From Massilibacteroides vaginae (lineage in GTDB: Bacteria; Bacteroidota; Bacteroidia; Bacteroidales; Tannerellaceae), in contig NZ_FXDJ01000006.1 in the NCBI RefSeq assembly GCF_900178525.1, positions 124,001-188,000 of the forward strand: DNA of 64,000 nucleotides, in the 5' to 3' direction. The notes under the pieces were generated by a model. That model did not search any database. It worked only from the letters and a program-made list of their open reading frames with translations, and was not told where the DNA came from. Shown here one piece after another: positions 27,262-36,289 of the stretch. Within the stretch, counting starts at the first letter, position 1; every line of letters starts with the position of its first letter. Position numbers and translations under genes: made by a program.

Positions 27262-28110
27262 TTATTTCGAAGATAACACTTCCGGATTCAAAGGAGTGCA
27301 AAATGTATAGTAAACGATCGAATCGGCTATACTTATTCCGGATTGTACATGAATGTCAGGTATTTGATCTTCAATCAGCAGCTTAAGGCTATCAGCTGTG
27401 GAAGCCACAATGCTGTCTGTTATTTCAGCAAATGTATGGTTATATAAACAACACACCTGTTCTTCGTGCAAAAACAGGTCGATAGTTTGCCAGCCGGGCT
27501 CGAAGTCGTACTGAAATATTGCGTTTAGTATCGCTTCGTTATCTATCTTGTCTTTTAGTCCTTTCTGAAAAAAAATGGACGTGTTATTTTTCTTTCTGTG
27601 ACATTCGGCAACAAGTTCCAACAGTTTCCGGCTACTGCTTGCCACGCCAACTCCTTCATATATATACTTTCCTAAATATTGATTAGGCGCTTTCGGATAG
27701 AACTCGAAATGTATTGCTTCGTTTTTGACAGCAACGAAAGATTCTTTTGGAAAACAAGCAAACACCTCGTCTTGCTCATTATATAGATGATAGTATATCA
27801 CAACACCCTGCGGATAACAGGCCAATAAAATGGAAGAATGTTTAACCTGACTAAGCAAATTGAAATATTCTTCCGGAATCAGTGTTTTGAAATAATTCTT
27901 TAACTGTGGATGATGTTCAAGTACTTTCGAAAATTGGATCGGTTTATTAATGGATAAAACATAGTCAACATCAGGCAGAATTAAACTATATAGATCCAGA
28001 CTTCCTTCCGCTTTTTTCTCTTTGAGATGCAATAGGAAAAATACAATCGTTCCGATTATTGCTAAAGAAATAATTAGAGCTCCTGCAATTTCATTTCGAT
28101 AAGCCCTCAT
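27262..28110 (-). CDS. Membrane-anchored hypothetical protein
   Basis: 282 residues from the ATG at 28110, which overlaps the nth stop codon by ATGA and is preferred over an upstream start lying inside nth. One N-terminal membrane segment (GALIISLAIIGTIVFFLLHL, ~10-29) is followed by a soluble domain presumably in the periplasm. I recognise no domain; the opening after the anchor (LPDVDYVLSINKPIQFSKVL) vaguely recalls DUF3352-type proteins. Translational coupling to nth suggests shared expression with DNA repair and fluoride export genes but no evident functional link. Confidence 0.65.
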   Translation of the reverse strand: MRAYRNEIAGALIISLAIIGTIVFFLLHLKEKKAEGSLDLYSLILPDVDYVLSINKPIQFSKVLEHHPQLKNYFKTLIPEEYFNLLSQVKHSSILLACYPQGVVIYYHLYNEQDEVFACFPKESFVAVKNEAIHFEFYPKAPNQYLGKYIYEGVGVASSSRKLLELVAECHRKKNNTSIFFQKGLKDKIDNEAILNAIFQYDFEPGWQTIDLFLHEEQVCCLYNHTFAEITDSIVASTADSLKLLIEDQIPDIHVQSGISIADSIVYYTFCTPLNPEVLSSK

Positions 28111-28745
28111 CGTTGACGTTGAAAATAGGCACACCAAGGCTGTAATCCGCATTCTAAACATTTAGGTTTGCGTGCCAAACAAATGTATCGCCCATGTAAT
28201 ATTAACCAGTGATGTGCCTTAGGAATTATCTTTTCGGGGATATGTTTCACTAATTCTTTTTCTGTTTCCAAAGGAGTTTTACTATTCGGAGTAAAGCCTA
28301 ATCGGGCAGATACCCGGAATACATGTGTATCTACTGCCATGGTCGGCTTATTAAAGACAACAGAAGCAATCACATTGGCTGTTTTTCGTCCTACACCGGG
28401 TAGTTTCTGCAAATCTTCAACAGATGAAGGTACAACACCACTAAACTCATCCATTAGCGTTTGTGCCATACCAACTAAATGCTTGGACTTATTGTTTGGA
28501 TACGATATGCTTTTTATATACCCAAAAACCTCTTCCGGCGTAGCTTTAGCCAACAACTCCGCGGTCGGATATTGCTCAAACAGGGCGGGAGTCGTCATAT
28601 TCACACGCTTATCTGTGCATTGCGCCGAAAGAATAACCGCAACTAAAAGTTGATATGGATCTTTATAATGCAGTTCAGTCTCAGCAACAGGAACATTTTT
28701 TTCAAACCAATCCAGAATATATTTATATCGTTCTTTCTTTAGCAT
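28107..28745 (-). CDS. nth: Endonuclease III (DNA glycosylase/AP lyase)
   Basis: 212 residues. It removes oxidised pyrimidines and nicks abasic sites. The helix-hairpin-helix LPGVGRKTANVIA carries catalytic Lys121, and Asp139 sits in AVDTHV. The C-terminal 4Fe-4S ligands follow the C-x6-C-x2-C-x5-C pattern (CLARKPKCLECGLQPWC). It lies 4 bp downstream of crcB and overlaps the next gene by 4 bp. Confidence 0.98.
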   Translation of the reverse strand: MLKKERYKYILDWFEKNVPVAETELHYKDPYQLLVAVILSAQCTDKRVNMTTPALFEQYPTAELLAKATPEEVFGYIKSISYPNNKSKHLVGMAQTLMDEFSGVVPSSVEDLQKLPGVGRKTANVIASVVFNKPTMAVDTHVFRVSARLGFTPNSKTPLETEKELVKHIPEKIIPKAHHWLILHGRYICLARKPKCLECGLQPWCAYFQRQR

Positions 28746-28749
28746 TTCC

Positions 28750-29136
28750 TCACTTGATTAACGCCGAAGCATATTTTCCCAACAAATATCCTAAAAAAAC
28801 AGCTGACAGACCTAATATATTGCTGGCTAATATGTAGGAGAGAGCAATCTTATACTCACCGGCCTTTAATAAGAGCATGGCATCCAGGGTAAAGGAAGAG
28901 AAGGTTGTAAAGCCACCAAGTAATCCTGTAAACAGGAAAAGTTTAAAATTAGAAGAGAAACCGAATGCGTCGGAAAGGCTCCAGCAAAAGCCTATTACAA
29001 AGGAACCGGCTATGTTAACTGCAAGAATCCCATAAGGAAAGGCAGATAAAACAGTATGTTGTATCCAGTTTGATAGTTGATACCTGAAAACAGTACCTAA
29101 AGCACCTCCCGCAATCAATAATAATACCTTTACCAT
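28750..29136 (-). CDS. crcB: Fluoride channel CrcB/Fluc
   Basis: 128 residues and four membrane helices, the standard size of a Fluc subunit that works as a dual-topology dimer to export fluoride. Family motifs: GGALGTVFRYQLS at the N-terminus, VNIAGSFVIGF (conserved Asn) and GLLGGFTTFSSFTLD, the break-helix region with the Phe/Ser fluoride pathway residues. It heads a crcB-nth-hypothetical group; no fluoride riboswitch was recognised upstream. Confidence 0.95.
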   Translation of the reverse strand: MVKVLLLIAGGALGTVFRYQLSNWIQHTVLSAFPYGILAVNIAGSFVIGFCWSLSDAFGFSSNFKLFLFTGLLGGFTTFSSFTLDAMLLLKAGEYKIALSYILASNILGLSAVFLGYLLGKYASALIK

Positions 29137-29154
29137 AACAACTCCCTGTGTTTT

Positions 29155-29180
29155 CCCCGGGCTGGTTAAAAAGCCCGGGG
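29155..29180. other. Strong G/C hairpin between pheS and crcB
   Basis: A perfect 8-bp stem CCCCGGGC (29155-29162) / GCCCGGGG (29173-29180) with a 10-base loop. Neither strand shows a T-run after the stem, so it is not a classical intrinsic terminator. It lies after pheS in transcription order and may serve as a weak terminator or a transcript-end stabiliser. Confidence 0.6.
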
Positions 29181-29205
29181 ATGGTAATGATTATAGGTTT
29201 TCAAT

Positions 29206-30225
29206 TTAATTGGCCGACTCAAATTGTCTCAGGAAACGAACGTCGTTTTCTGAGAACATACGTAAGTCTTTCACTTGGTATTTAAGATTCGTAATCCGCT
29301 CTACACCCATACCTAAAGCGTAGCCGGTATATATTTTACTGTTGATTCCACAGTTTTCAAGTACATTCGGATCAACCATACCGCAACCTAATATTTCCAC
29401 CCAACCGGTGTGTTTACAGAACGGACATCCTTTTCCTCCACAAAGGTTACATGAAATATCCATTTCGGCCGAAGGCTCTGTAAAAGGGAAATAAGAAGGG
29501 CGCAAACGTATTTTTGTATCTTGTCCGAATAGCTCTTTAGCAAAAAATAATAACGCTTGTTTCAAATCAGCAAACGACACATCTTTATCTACATAAAGTG
29601 CTTCTACCTGATGAAAGAAACAGTGCGCGCGATAGGAGATCGCTTCGTTACGATAAACACGTCCCGGGCAGATAATCCTGATCGGAGGCTCCTGCTTTTC
29701 CATTACTCTTGTCTGTACAGAAGAAGTATGCGTGCGAAGTAATACATCCGGATTGTGCTGAATAAAGAACGTGTCCTGCATATCACGGGCTGGATGATCT
29801 TCCGCAAAGTTCAATGAAGAAAACACATGCCAGTCATCTTCAATCTCCGGTCCTTCAGCTATGCTAAAGCCAAGACGAGCGAAAATATCACATATCTCTT
29901 TTTTAACGATAGAAATAGGATGACGCGTTCCTAAGGCTATAGGATAAGAGGTACGGGAAAGATCGATATCCGTATCAACATTTCCTGTGTTTGAAAATTC
30001 TTCTTTTAATGTATTGATTTTCTCTTGTGCGGCTTCTTTCAATTCATTTAAGAACTGACCTACCTCACGCTTTTGTTCGGCAGCCACATTACGAAAATCA
30101 TTCATCAATGCGGAAATTTCACCTTTCTTACTCAAATATTTAATACGCAGGGCTTCCAGCTCTTCCGCATTATTTGCCTTTAATTCATCTACTTCCTTAA
30201 GCAGAGTCTTTATCCTATCGATCAT
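29206..30225 (-). CDS. pheS: Phenylalanine-tRNA ligase alpha subunit
   Basis: 339 residues, the normal length. The N-terminal coiled-coil arm (~1-85) binds tRNA, followed by the class II synthetase core with motif 2 (GRVYRNEAI), the FTEPSAEMDI segment, GWVEILGCGMVDPNV and motif 3 (GYALGMGVERI). It forms the alpha2beta2 enzyme with PheT, which is not encoded next to it. A CxxC..CxxC insertion (CNLCGGKGCPFC) could bind zinc and is seen in some PheS proteins. Confidence 0.98.
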   Translation of the reverse strand: MIDRIKTLLKEVDELKANNAEELEALRIKYLSKKGEISALMNDFRNVAAEQKREVGQFLNELKEAAQEKINTLKEEFSNTGNVDTDIDLSRTSYPIALGTRHPISIVKKEICDIFARLGFSIAEGPEIEDDWHVFSSLNFAEDHPARDMQDTFFIQHNPDVLLRTHTSSVQTRVMEKQEPPIRIICPGRVYRNEAISYRAHCFFHQVEALYVDKDVSFADLKQALLFFAKELFGQDTKIRLRPSYFPFTEPSAEMDISCNLCGGKGCPFCKHTGWVEILGCGMVDPNVLENCGINSKIYTGYALGMGVERITNLKYQVKDLRMFSENDVRFLRQFESAN

Positions 30226-30325
30226 CTCAACTGCTGTGTTTTTATTAACCGGACAAATTTACGCCTTTCTTCCGAGACTGCAACTCTTTATCTCTCTTTT
30301 TTATCAGAACAGGTACAGTCTGCAA

Positions 30326-31549
30326 TCATCTCATTTTAAATCCTTTCAAACCAAAGAATAAGATATAAGCAAAACAAACCAAAGGAATTATAAATCCTAC
30401 CGCCATATTTTCTTCACCTAAATAGCCCATTAACATCGGCGCAAACGCACCTCCTGACACACCTACTATAATATAAGAAGAGGCTTTTTTTGTGTACGAA
30501 CCCATATCGGCAAGTCCCAGAGCGAAAATAGTAGGAAACATAATCGACATGAAGAAAAACGTTACATACAAAGCGTAAAGAGAAACATAGCCTAAAGGAA
30601 GTATCACCAAAATCATGGTTACACAGCACATGAAAGCATAAAATGCAAGTATTTTGTTTGGTTTGAACTTCGCCATAATAACACTTCCCGACAGTCGCCC
30701 GATCATAAACAGGAGCATTCCGCCAAAGGCCAGGTATTGAGCAGCCTGCACCGGCGTTGTTGTTGTATCGTGTTCGGTTACATAGTTAATAAAGAAACTG
30801 AATATGCCGGTTTGAGCAGCGCAATAAAGAAATTGCGCAATAACGGCAAGAACAAAATGCTTATGTTGCCACATCGGCTTCAGTTTCGTATCGGCGGTTT
30901 CTTTTACCTCATCTTCCTCAACAATATCAGGGAGCTTGGTGAAAAATATAAAAACCGCGATAACAACAACGCATAATCCTGTTAGTATATAAGGTTTCGT
31001 TAACGCCATCGTATCATTTGCGGAAGCACCCAGAATTAATTGCCCGCCAATATACGGCCCCAATATCCAACCTAAACCGTTAAATGATTGGGAAAGATTA
31101 AGCCGCTGCGCTGCGCTTTCTTTCGGTCCCAGCACGGTAGCATACGGGTTGGCTGCCGTTTCCAATATACATAATCCGCAAGCCACCACAAACAAAGCAA
31201 TAAGAAACGGATCTGCCGATCCCATGAATGCCGCCGGGATAAATCCGAACGCACCTACAGCATAGATAGACAAGCCAAGCAGTATTCCTTTTTTATACCC
31301 ATAACGTCTCATAAACAATCCCGCAGGGATTCCGAATACGCCGTAAGCGATGTATGTTGAGAATTGCACTAATCCGGATTGTGCCTTAGTCATCGTAAAC
31401 GCTTCCTGAAAATGTTTGTTCAACACATCCAGCAATCCATGCGCTAATCCCCACATCAGGAAAAGACTGGTCACAAGTATAAACGGTAACAAATAGCTCT
31501 TGCCTCCCGGAGCTTTGAATATTGATTTTTTCAGTTTAGTATTTTCCAT
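30326..31549 (-). CDS. FucP-family MFS sugar:H+ symporter
   Basis: 407 residues, twelve membrane segments. Signatures of the FucP/GluP group of the major facilitator superfamily: FLMWGLAHGLLDVLNKHFQ near the N-terminus, GLFMRRYGYKKGILLGL and the ETAANPYATVLGP segment. It probably imports a hexose such as L-fucose, glucose or galactose. It is encoded 14 bp downstream of an inositol-monophosphatase-like gene on the same strand, so the two likely share a transcript. Exact sugar unresolved. Confidence 0.9.
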   Translation of the reverse strand: MENTKLKKSIFKAPGGKSYLLPFILVTSLFLMWGLAHGLLDVLNKHFQEAFTMTKAQSGLVQFSTYIAYGVFGIPAGLFMRRYGYKKGILLGLSIYAVGAFGFIPAAFMGSADPFLIALFVVACGLCILETAANPYATVLGPKESAAQRLNLSQSFNGLGWILGPYIGGQLILGASANDTMALTKPYILTGLCVVVIAVFIFFTKLPDIVEEDEVKETADTKLKPMWQHKHFVLAVIAQFLYCAAQTGIFSFFINYVTEHDTTTTPVQAAQYLAFGGMLLFMIGRLSGSVIMAKFKPNKILAFYAFMCCVTMILVILPLGYVSLYALYVTFFFMSIMFPTIFALGLADMGSYTKKASSYIIVGVSGGAFAPMLMGYLGEENMAVGFIIPLVCFAYILFFGLKGFKMR

Positions 31550-31563
31550 GTTCTAACAAATGA

Positions 31564-32361
31564 TTATTCAGACTGGTAGGGAGAAGGGAGGGCCTTCTGC
31601 AAATCGTCGTGAATTAGTTTATTCGATGCAATTATATGATGCGTATTCAGGATATTCTCATTTCCGTTATAGTCCGTAATTCGTCCTCCGGCCTCTCTTA
31701 CAAGTAGAACTCCTGCCGAATAGTCCCACACTTTAATATGTGCCTCCATCCAACCGTCGTATCTTCCGGCCGCAACATAACACAGACCCATAGCGGCAGA
31801 CCCGTTAATACGAATACTGGAAACTCTACCATAAAGCGCATCCATCAGTCGATGAATTATCGGCTTATATTCCCCGGCATTATAGGGAACATCCAATCCT
31901 ATAAATGCTTCGTCAATGGTTTTGGAGGTAACCCGGATTTGTTTCTCATTAAGATAGGCTCCTCCACCTTTCCATGCCGAGTAACACTCGTCACGACACA
32001 CCTCATACACTACCCCAATCAAGAGATCTTCTCCATTTCTTAAAGCGAGACTAATACAATAGGGCGCACAGTCCTGAATGTAATTTGTTGTTCCGTCCAA
32101 CGGATCAATAATCCAGTTCAACTCTTTTCCGGACGGAGCAACCGTGTTTTCTTCCGTAATGAACCCTGCATTCGGCAAAAGCCCGGCCAATTCTTTCACA
32201 AGCATTTTTTCCGCCGTTTTGTCAACATAAGAAACATAGTCGTGACTATCTTTCCGTTCAACCCGGTCAGAAGAAAACACTTTTCTTTCTTCTCTCAAAA
32301 AAACACCTACCTGTTTTGCAATTACACAAACATCAGCAGTAAGTTCCTTCAAATTCTTCAT
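31564..32361 (-). CDS. Inositol monophosphatase family phosphatase
   Basis: 265 residues. The metal-binding signature WIIDPLDGTTNYIQ, an upstream Glu in FITEEN and the C-terminal WDYSAGVLLVREAGG are diagnostic for the Mg2+-dependent inositol monophosphatase/SuhB/CysQ superfamily. Substrates in the family range from inositol phosphate to PAP and sugar phosphates, so the physiological one is open. It lies between a zinc-ribbon gene (3 bp apart) and a FucP-like transporter gene (14 bp apart). Confidence 0.93.
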   Translation of the reverse strand: MKNLKELTADVCVIAKQVGVFLREERKVFSSDRVERKDSHDYVSYVDKTAEKMLVKELAGLLPNAGFITEENTVAPSGKELNWIIDPLDGTTNYIQDCAPYCISLALRNGEDLLIGVVYEVCRDECYSAWKGGGAYLNEKQIRVTSKTIDEAFIGLDVPYNAGEYKPIIHRLMDALYGRVSSIRINGSAAMGLCYVAAGRYDGWMEAHIKVWDYSAGVLLVREAGGRITDYNGNENILNTHHIIASNKLIHDDLQKALPSPYQSE

Positions 32362-32364
32362 ATA

Positions 32365-32889
32365 TCATTCACTATATTGTTCGGGAGTTACATTTATTTG
32401 AAACAGATAATTACCATGTATATCTTTATATTGGTAATTAATTATTATTTTATGATCCCGAAAAAATTTTGCGTCAGGACTGGTTCGAAAAGTATTTATG
32501 GCATTTTGCTTAATTTGATCCTTTAAAAGCAACGTATCGGCAAACATGTTTTCGAACTTAACTAAGGTATAGTAATACTGAATCGTTTTGGGCGGTATTG
32601 CCAATACGTTATCTAATCTGGTAAGATGATCAATCATCATGGGGCAGTTCGCGTTCGTTTTACTTGCCGTATCAATCAGTTCTTTATCAACGGCAGAAAC
32701 ACTGAAAAACACTTGATATACGACCATAAACATCATCCAGACACCGAGTGTTACCACAACAACCCCCAACAGGATTTTGTTTTTCGGTTTCTTTTCGATT
32801 AGTCTGTCAACAGCTAACTTATTTCCGCAATTAGAACAGAACCGGGCTGTATCCGAACTGTCAATTCCACATTGATTACATTTTATCAT
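32365..32889 (-). CDS. Zinc-ribbon membrane protein of unknown function
   Basis: 174 residues from the ATG at 32889, chosen because the zinc-ribbon begins there (MIKCNQCGIDSS...FCSNCG) as in similar proteins; a start ten codons upstream is possible. After the two CxxC pairs comes a basic linker and one membrane helix (~38-62), then a ~110-residue outer domain with no recognised motif. It is 3 bp from the phosphatase gene and probably the first gene of that unit. Confidence 0.75.
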   Translation of the reverse strand: MIKCNQCGIDSSDTARFCSNCGNKLAVDRLIEKKPKNKILLGVVVVTLGVWMMFMVVYQVFFSVSAVDKELIDTASKTNANCPMMIDHLTRLDNVLAIPPKTIQYYYTLVKFENMFADTLLLKDQIKQNAINTFRTSPDAKFFRDHKIIINYQYKDIHGNYLFQINVTPEQYSE

Positions 32890-32997
32890 AGATGTAAAAA
32901 TAACTACATATATGTACAAATATAAGGCAAAGATTTCGCAAAGGCAGCAAATCCGTATTGAATACGGTAAGTGTTTGGTAAATTTGGATTTAGTAAA

Positions 32998-33348
32998 TCA
33001 AGATATCGTTTGTATTTTATTCAATGCAATTTTAATAAAGTGATCATTTGAAAACAGTGTTTTTTTTCTGTTACTCCAATTATGCAAATGCACTTTAATA
33101 TTCTCAATGTCTGTTATTTTTTCATGTTGCACAATATAATCAATTGTGGACAGTAATTCTAAGTTGAAATACGAATAAGAATTAGCTAAAAATGCTTTAG
33201 TATTATCAGCAATTGCTCTATAAACATGGTTCTCTGAAAGATTTAAATACGAATTAACAGCAGTCTCTCCATCAAAAAGGGCATGGAGAAACACCGCACT
33301 GAAAAATTTCCCGATACACAAACGGAGATGCAGATAAGTCAATGGCAT
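32998..33348 (-). CDS. Short hypothetical protein, possibly a gene remnant
   Basis: 116 residues, A/T-rich and predicted largely helical, with no signal peptide, membrane segment or motif that I can name. It lies alone beside a damaged gene and a repeat-rich stretch, so it may be the 3' piece of a decayed gene rather than an intact one. The first ~25 residues (MPLTYLHLRLCIGKFFSAV) read less like a natural N-terminus than the rest. Confidence 0.35.
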   Translation of the reverse strand: MPLTYLHLRLCIGKFFSAVFLHALFDGETAVNSYLNLSENHVYRAIADNTKAFLANSYSYFNLELLSTIDYIVQHEKITDIENIKVHLHNWSNRKKTLFSNDHFIKIALNKIQTIS

Positions 33349-33490
33349 GGTGGCTGTCAGGCAAAACGATGCGGGAGTTTTTCAGATACGATATAAAATT
33401 TATTAGGAAAATGAAAATAGCAATTTAATTCAGTAATAATTTAGGCAAACGGTACAGAGAAGAAAAAATGTACAATAAGTATGAATTCAC

Positions 33491-33527
33491 TAAAAACATC
33501 CTCACTCCATCATATTACAGTGAGGAT
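33491..33527 (-). terminator. Terminator of the damaged gene 33568-34059
   Basis: A perfect 9-bp stem ATCCTCACT (33498-33506) / AGTGAGGAT (33519-33527) is followed on the minus strand by GTTTTTAGTG. It sits 40 bp after the stop of the damaged minus-strand gene. Confidence 0.8.
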
Positions 33528-33567
33528 ATTTCGATCTGTCGGAGCTTATGAAACGAGGTTTAAAAGA

Positions 33568-34059
33568 CTAGTCTATGAACAGCATTCGATCTGATTGTTC
33601 AGAATATCTATAAAAATCATACATATTTAAAGTCAGTGACGTACCTACAAATTTGTCTTTATCCCATATATCTATAAATGGAAGAAAGTTTATCTCTTTT
33701 ATATGTTCTCCAAACTGATATAGCTTTTTCTCCCATTGTGGGAGGTCTTTTTTCTTTTTTGTAGGAAAAGTAAATGAATATTCATAAATATTGCAATTAT
33801 TGTCTAGTTCTATAGATATAGTAATAGATTTGAAATCGTTAGGATCTACTTTTACAGGAAATCCAAAAATTTCTTTAAAAATTGGATCGATAGTTATTGC
33901 GAATTCTTTAGTTAAGCGAAAACGAGAAACTTGTTGGCTTGACTCAACAATATTCCGAGCCGATAATGTGGACAGATAATTTTTTTCCGCGGCACATAAA
34001 GCTGTATTTTGGCTGAATATTATCAGTAAAATTAATATAATAACTTCTGTATCGCAATC
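33568..34059 (-). pseudogene. Secreted hypothetical protein lacking a proper start (5'-degraded)
   Basis: On the minus strand an open frame of about 160 codons ends at the TAG at 33568-33570. It starts with a hydrophobic, signal-like stretch (VIILILLIIFSQNTALCAAEKN) and continues with a coherent protein (FKEIFGFPVKVD, SITISIELDNNCNIYEYSF, ending SDRMLFID), yet no ATG, GTG or TTG is available in a sensible place before an in-frame TGA; only ATT or ATA codons are. An ATG-initiated run in another frame just upstream suggests a frameshift. Directly upstream begins the repeat-rich region, so the 5' end may have been lost when that arrived. Its terminator is intact. Function unknown. Confidence 0.5.
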
Positions 34060-34080
34060 ACAAAACCAAAAACATCAGAT

Positions 34081-34799
34081 TTAGAAACATTTTATTACTA
34101 ATCTCCTTCTTTTTCACCCCGACACTTCTCCCTGTCATTCCGACCATCTCTTCCCTGTCATTCCGACCATCTCTTCCCTGTCATCTCGACCGGAGTGGAG
34201 AGATCTCTGCATGAAGCTTCATTAAACAATAGTCAGACGCGGTGAGATGTTTCGACAGGCTCAACATGACAGTGGTTGGGACAGAGTTTTAAGGGGTTTC
34301 ACCCCTGCGACCCCAATCGTTCTTCTTTTTTCATCCCGACCACCCTTCTTTGTCATCTCGACCGAAGTGGAGAGATCCCTGCATATAGCTTCGTTTAATA
34401 ATAGTCAGACGGTATGAGATCCTTCGACAGGCTCAGGATGACATGGGAGGGGACAGGGTTTTTAAGGGGTTTCACCCCTGCGACCCCACATCATTTTTTG
34501 GCTTGATCCAAAAAACGAAGCAAAAAAGATCAAGGCTGCACTTCCTTCGCTAAAAAACACTGCGCTTTCGCTAAACAAATCGAAACTCGCTACGCTCAAA
34601 CAACGATTTGTTTTTAACGCTTTCGCTCCGGGTTTTTCTTAACGCTCATCCAATGAGGCCGTTTTTTTCACGGCTCGCCGCTTAGCGCGGCATCGCGCTC
34701 TTTTCCGGGTAGGAACCGCTTTTCTTTTGTCATTCCGACCACCCTTGCCTGTCATCTCGACCGGAGTGGAGAGATCTCTGCGTATAGCTTCGTTTCTGA
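34081..34799. repeat. Repeat-rich intergenic stretch, left block
   Basis: No gene is supported. It holds three copies of a ~95-bp unit that starts TGTCATCTCGACCG and ends GACAGGCTCAACATGACA: 34179-34272, 34351-34443 and a truncated one at 34749-34796. The unit's ends are imperfect inverted repeats, so it can fold back on itself. From 34351 to about 34748 the sequence matches 36369-36766 in direct orientation. The basic, Arg/Lys-rich open frame on the minus strand here is a product of the repeat and not a credible gene. Confidence 0.8.
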
Positions 34800-36113
34800 T
34801 TAGTTTTTTGATTCGAGATAGCTTGTCAATTCGTTGATTGCATATAATGGTAAGTTTGTTAACCATATTTCTTCTCTAAAATCTGACATGGAAGTTCGTA
34901 TTGCCATTTTAGATTTATTCTTTTCAACAAAAGCTCGTAAGCTTTTTGCTTGAAGGTTTTCGGCTGCTTTTACTTCTATCGGAACTACTTCGTTTTTGTA
35001 CTGTATAAGTAAATCTATTTCTCCAATCGATTTTTCCGACGACCAATAGAATATTGAGATTTCCGCATCTGTAACCAATTGTTGCAAAACATACTGTTCG
35101 GTTAAAGCTCCTTTAAACTCGGTGAAAATCTGGTTGCCATCAAGCAACGTTTTCACATCAAGGTTTGCCATCGCTCCCAACAAACCGATATCAAGCAGAT
35201 ACAGTTTAAAGGCACCCATATCTTCATAGGCTTTCAATGGTAAGGCCGGCTTAGATACTCTATTGATCTTATGTATTAAGCCGCAATCTATTAACCAAGC
35301 TAACGCTAATTCAAATTCTTTGGCTCTGGCTCCTTGTTTTATCAATCCGTAAATGAATTTACGATTTTCTTTCGATAATTGTGCAGGTACGGAATTCCAA
35401 ACCATACGGATGCGTGGAACAACATCTGTAGGAGCATGTTTTGAGAAATCCTGTTCGTATGAATTTAGTATTTGCTGCTGAATCTGACGTACTTCGCTAA
35501 AATCCTGATTAATTGCATAGTTTGAAACCACTTCGGGCATACCTCCCACATAGTAATATTGCTTTAGTAGCTCTATATACTTTGTTTTAAACGTGTTTAT
35601 CATTACCCACTGCTCAGTCTTAATCAAATTATTCAAATCGTGTTCGCCCAATGCGTCTAAAAATTCAGCAAAACTTAGCGGGTATAGATCTAAGAACTCA
35701 ACTTTACCTACTGGAAAAGATGTGTTTTCATGTAGTGCAATTCCGAGTAAAGATCCTGCTGCTACAATATGGTATTCGGGAGCGTTTTCCCTAAAATATT
35801 TCAATGAGGTTAAAGCTCTCTCTGCTTCTTGAATCTCATCGAATATAATCAATGTTTTGTTTGGCTCTGGTTTTATTCCTGTTGCGATCTGGATTGCCAA
35901 TAAAATACGAGGTATATCGAAATCGTTTAAGAACAATGTTTTTAGTTGTTGATTGTCTTCAAAATTTATATAAGCGAAATTCTCATATTCGGTTTTGGCA
36001 AATTCTTTCATCAGCCAAGTTTTGCCAACTTGGCGAGCTCCTCTTATTATAAGAGGTTTCCGTGTGTTTTTATGTTTCCATTTCTGCAAGAAACTTAATG
36101 CTGTTCTTCTCAT
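34800..36113 (-). CDS. AAA ATPase with DUF4143 C-terminal domain
   Basis: 437 residues. The N-terminal ATPase has Walker A in IRGARQVGKTWL (~22-33), Walker B in LIIFDEIQEA and a sensor-like AGSLLGIAL. The C-terminal DUF4143 region ends with the SSEKSIGEIDLLI and VVPIEVKAAEN segments, which resemble a PD-(D/E)xK nuclease core (D, ExK). Such genes are abundant and mobile in Bacteroidales; their role is unclear, possibly mobile-element or defence related. It lies exactly between ~400-bp direct repeats, and the truncated left repeat unit stops 3 bp from the stop codon. Confidence 0.9.
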   Translation of the reverse strand: MRRTALSFLQKWKHKNTRKPLIIRGARQVGKTWLMKEFAKTEYENFAYINFEDNQQLKTLFLNDFDIPRILLAIQIATGIKPEPNKTLIIFDEIQEAERALTSLKYFRENAPEYHIVAAGSLLGIALHENTSFPVGKVEFLDLYPLSFAEFLDALGEHDLNNLIKTEQWVMINTFKTKYIELLKQYYYVGGMPEVVSNYAINQDFSEVRQIQQQILNSYEQDFSKHAPTDVVPRIRMVWNSVPAQLSKENRKFIYGLIKQGARAKEFELALAWLIDCGLIHKINRVSKPALPLKAYEDMGAFKLYLLDIGLLGAMANLDVKTLLDGNQIFTEFKGALTEQYVLQQLVTDAEISIFYWSSEKSIGEIDLLIQYKNEVVPIEVKAAENLQAKSLRAFVEKNKSKMAIRTSMSDFREEIWLTNLPLYAINELTSYLESKN

Positions 36114-36289
36114 ATAGTTGTTTTTTTCTCTATTTTACACTTTTACCCTACGACTTTATGAGCAAATATACATTTTTACCCCATGACTTTATGCAAAACA
36201 ATACATTATTATATTCAAAAGTTGGTTTTAAACGATAAAAGGTTGTTGCTATGGTTGGTATTTGGCGAAAGATTTTTCGCCCCTACGAA

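Noticed and set aside
29155-29180. Calling the pheS-crcB hairpin an intrinsic terminator
   Set aside because: No T-run follows the stem on either strand, so only a hairpin is reported.
34639-34866. 75-codon minus-strand open frame rich in Arg and Lys
   Set aside because: It lies within the dispersed repeat block, overlaps the real AAA ATPase gene end and has the composition of repeat translation rather than of a protein.
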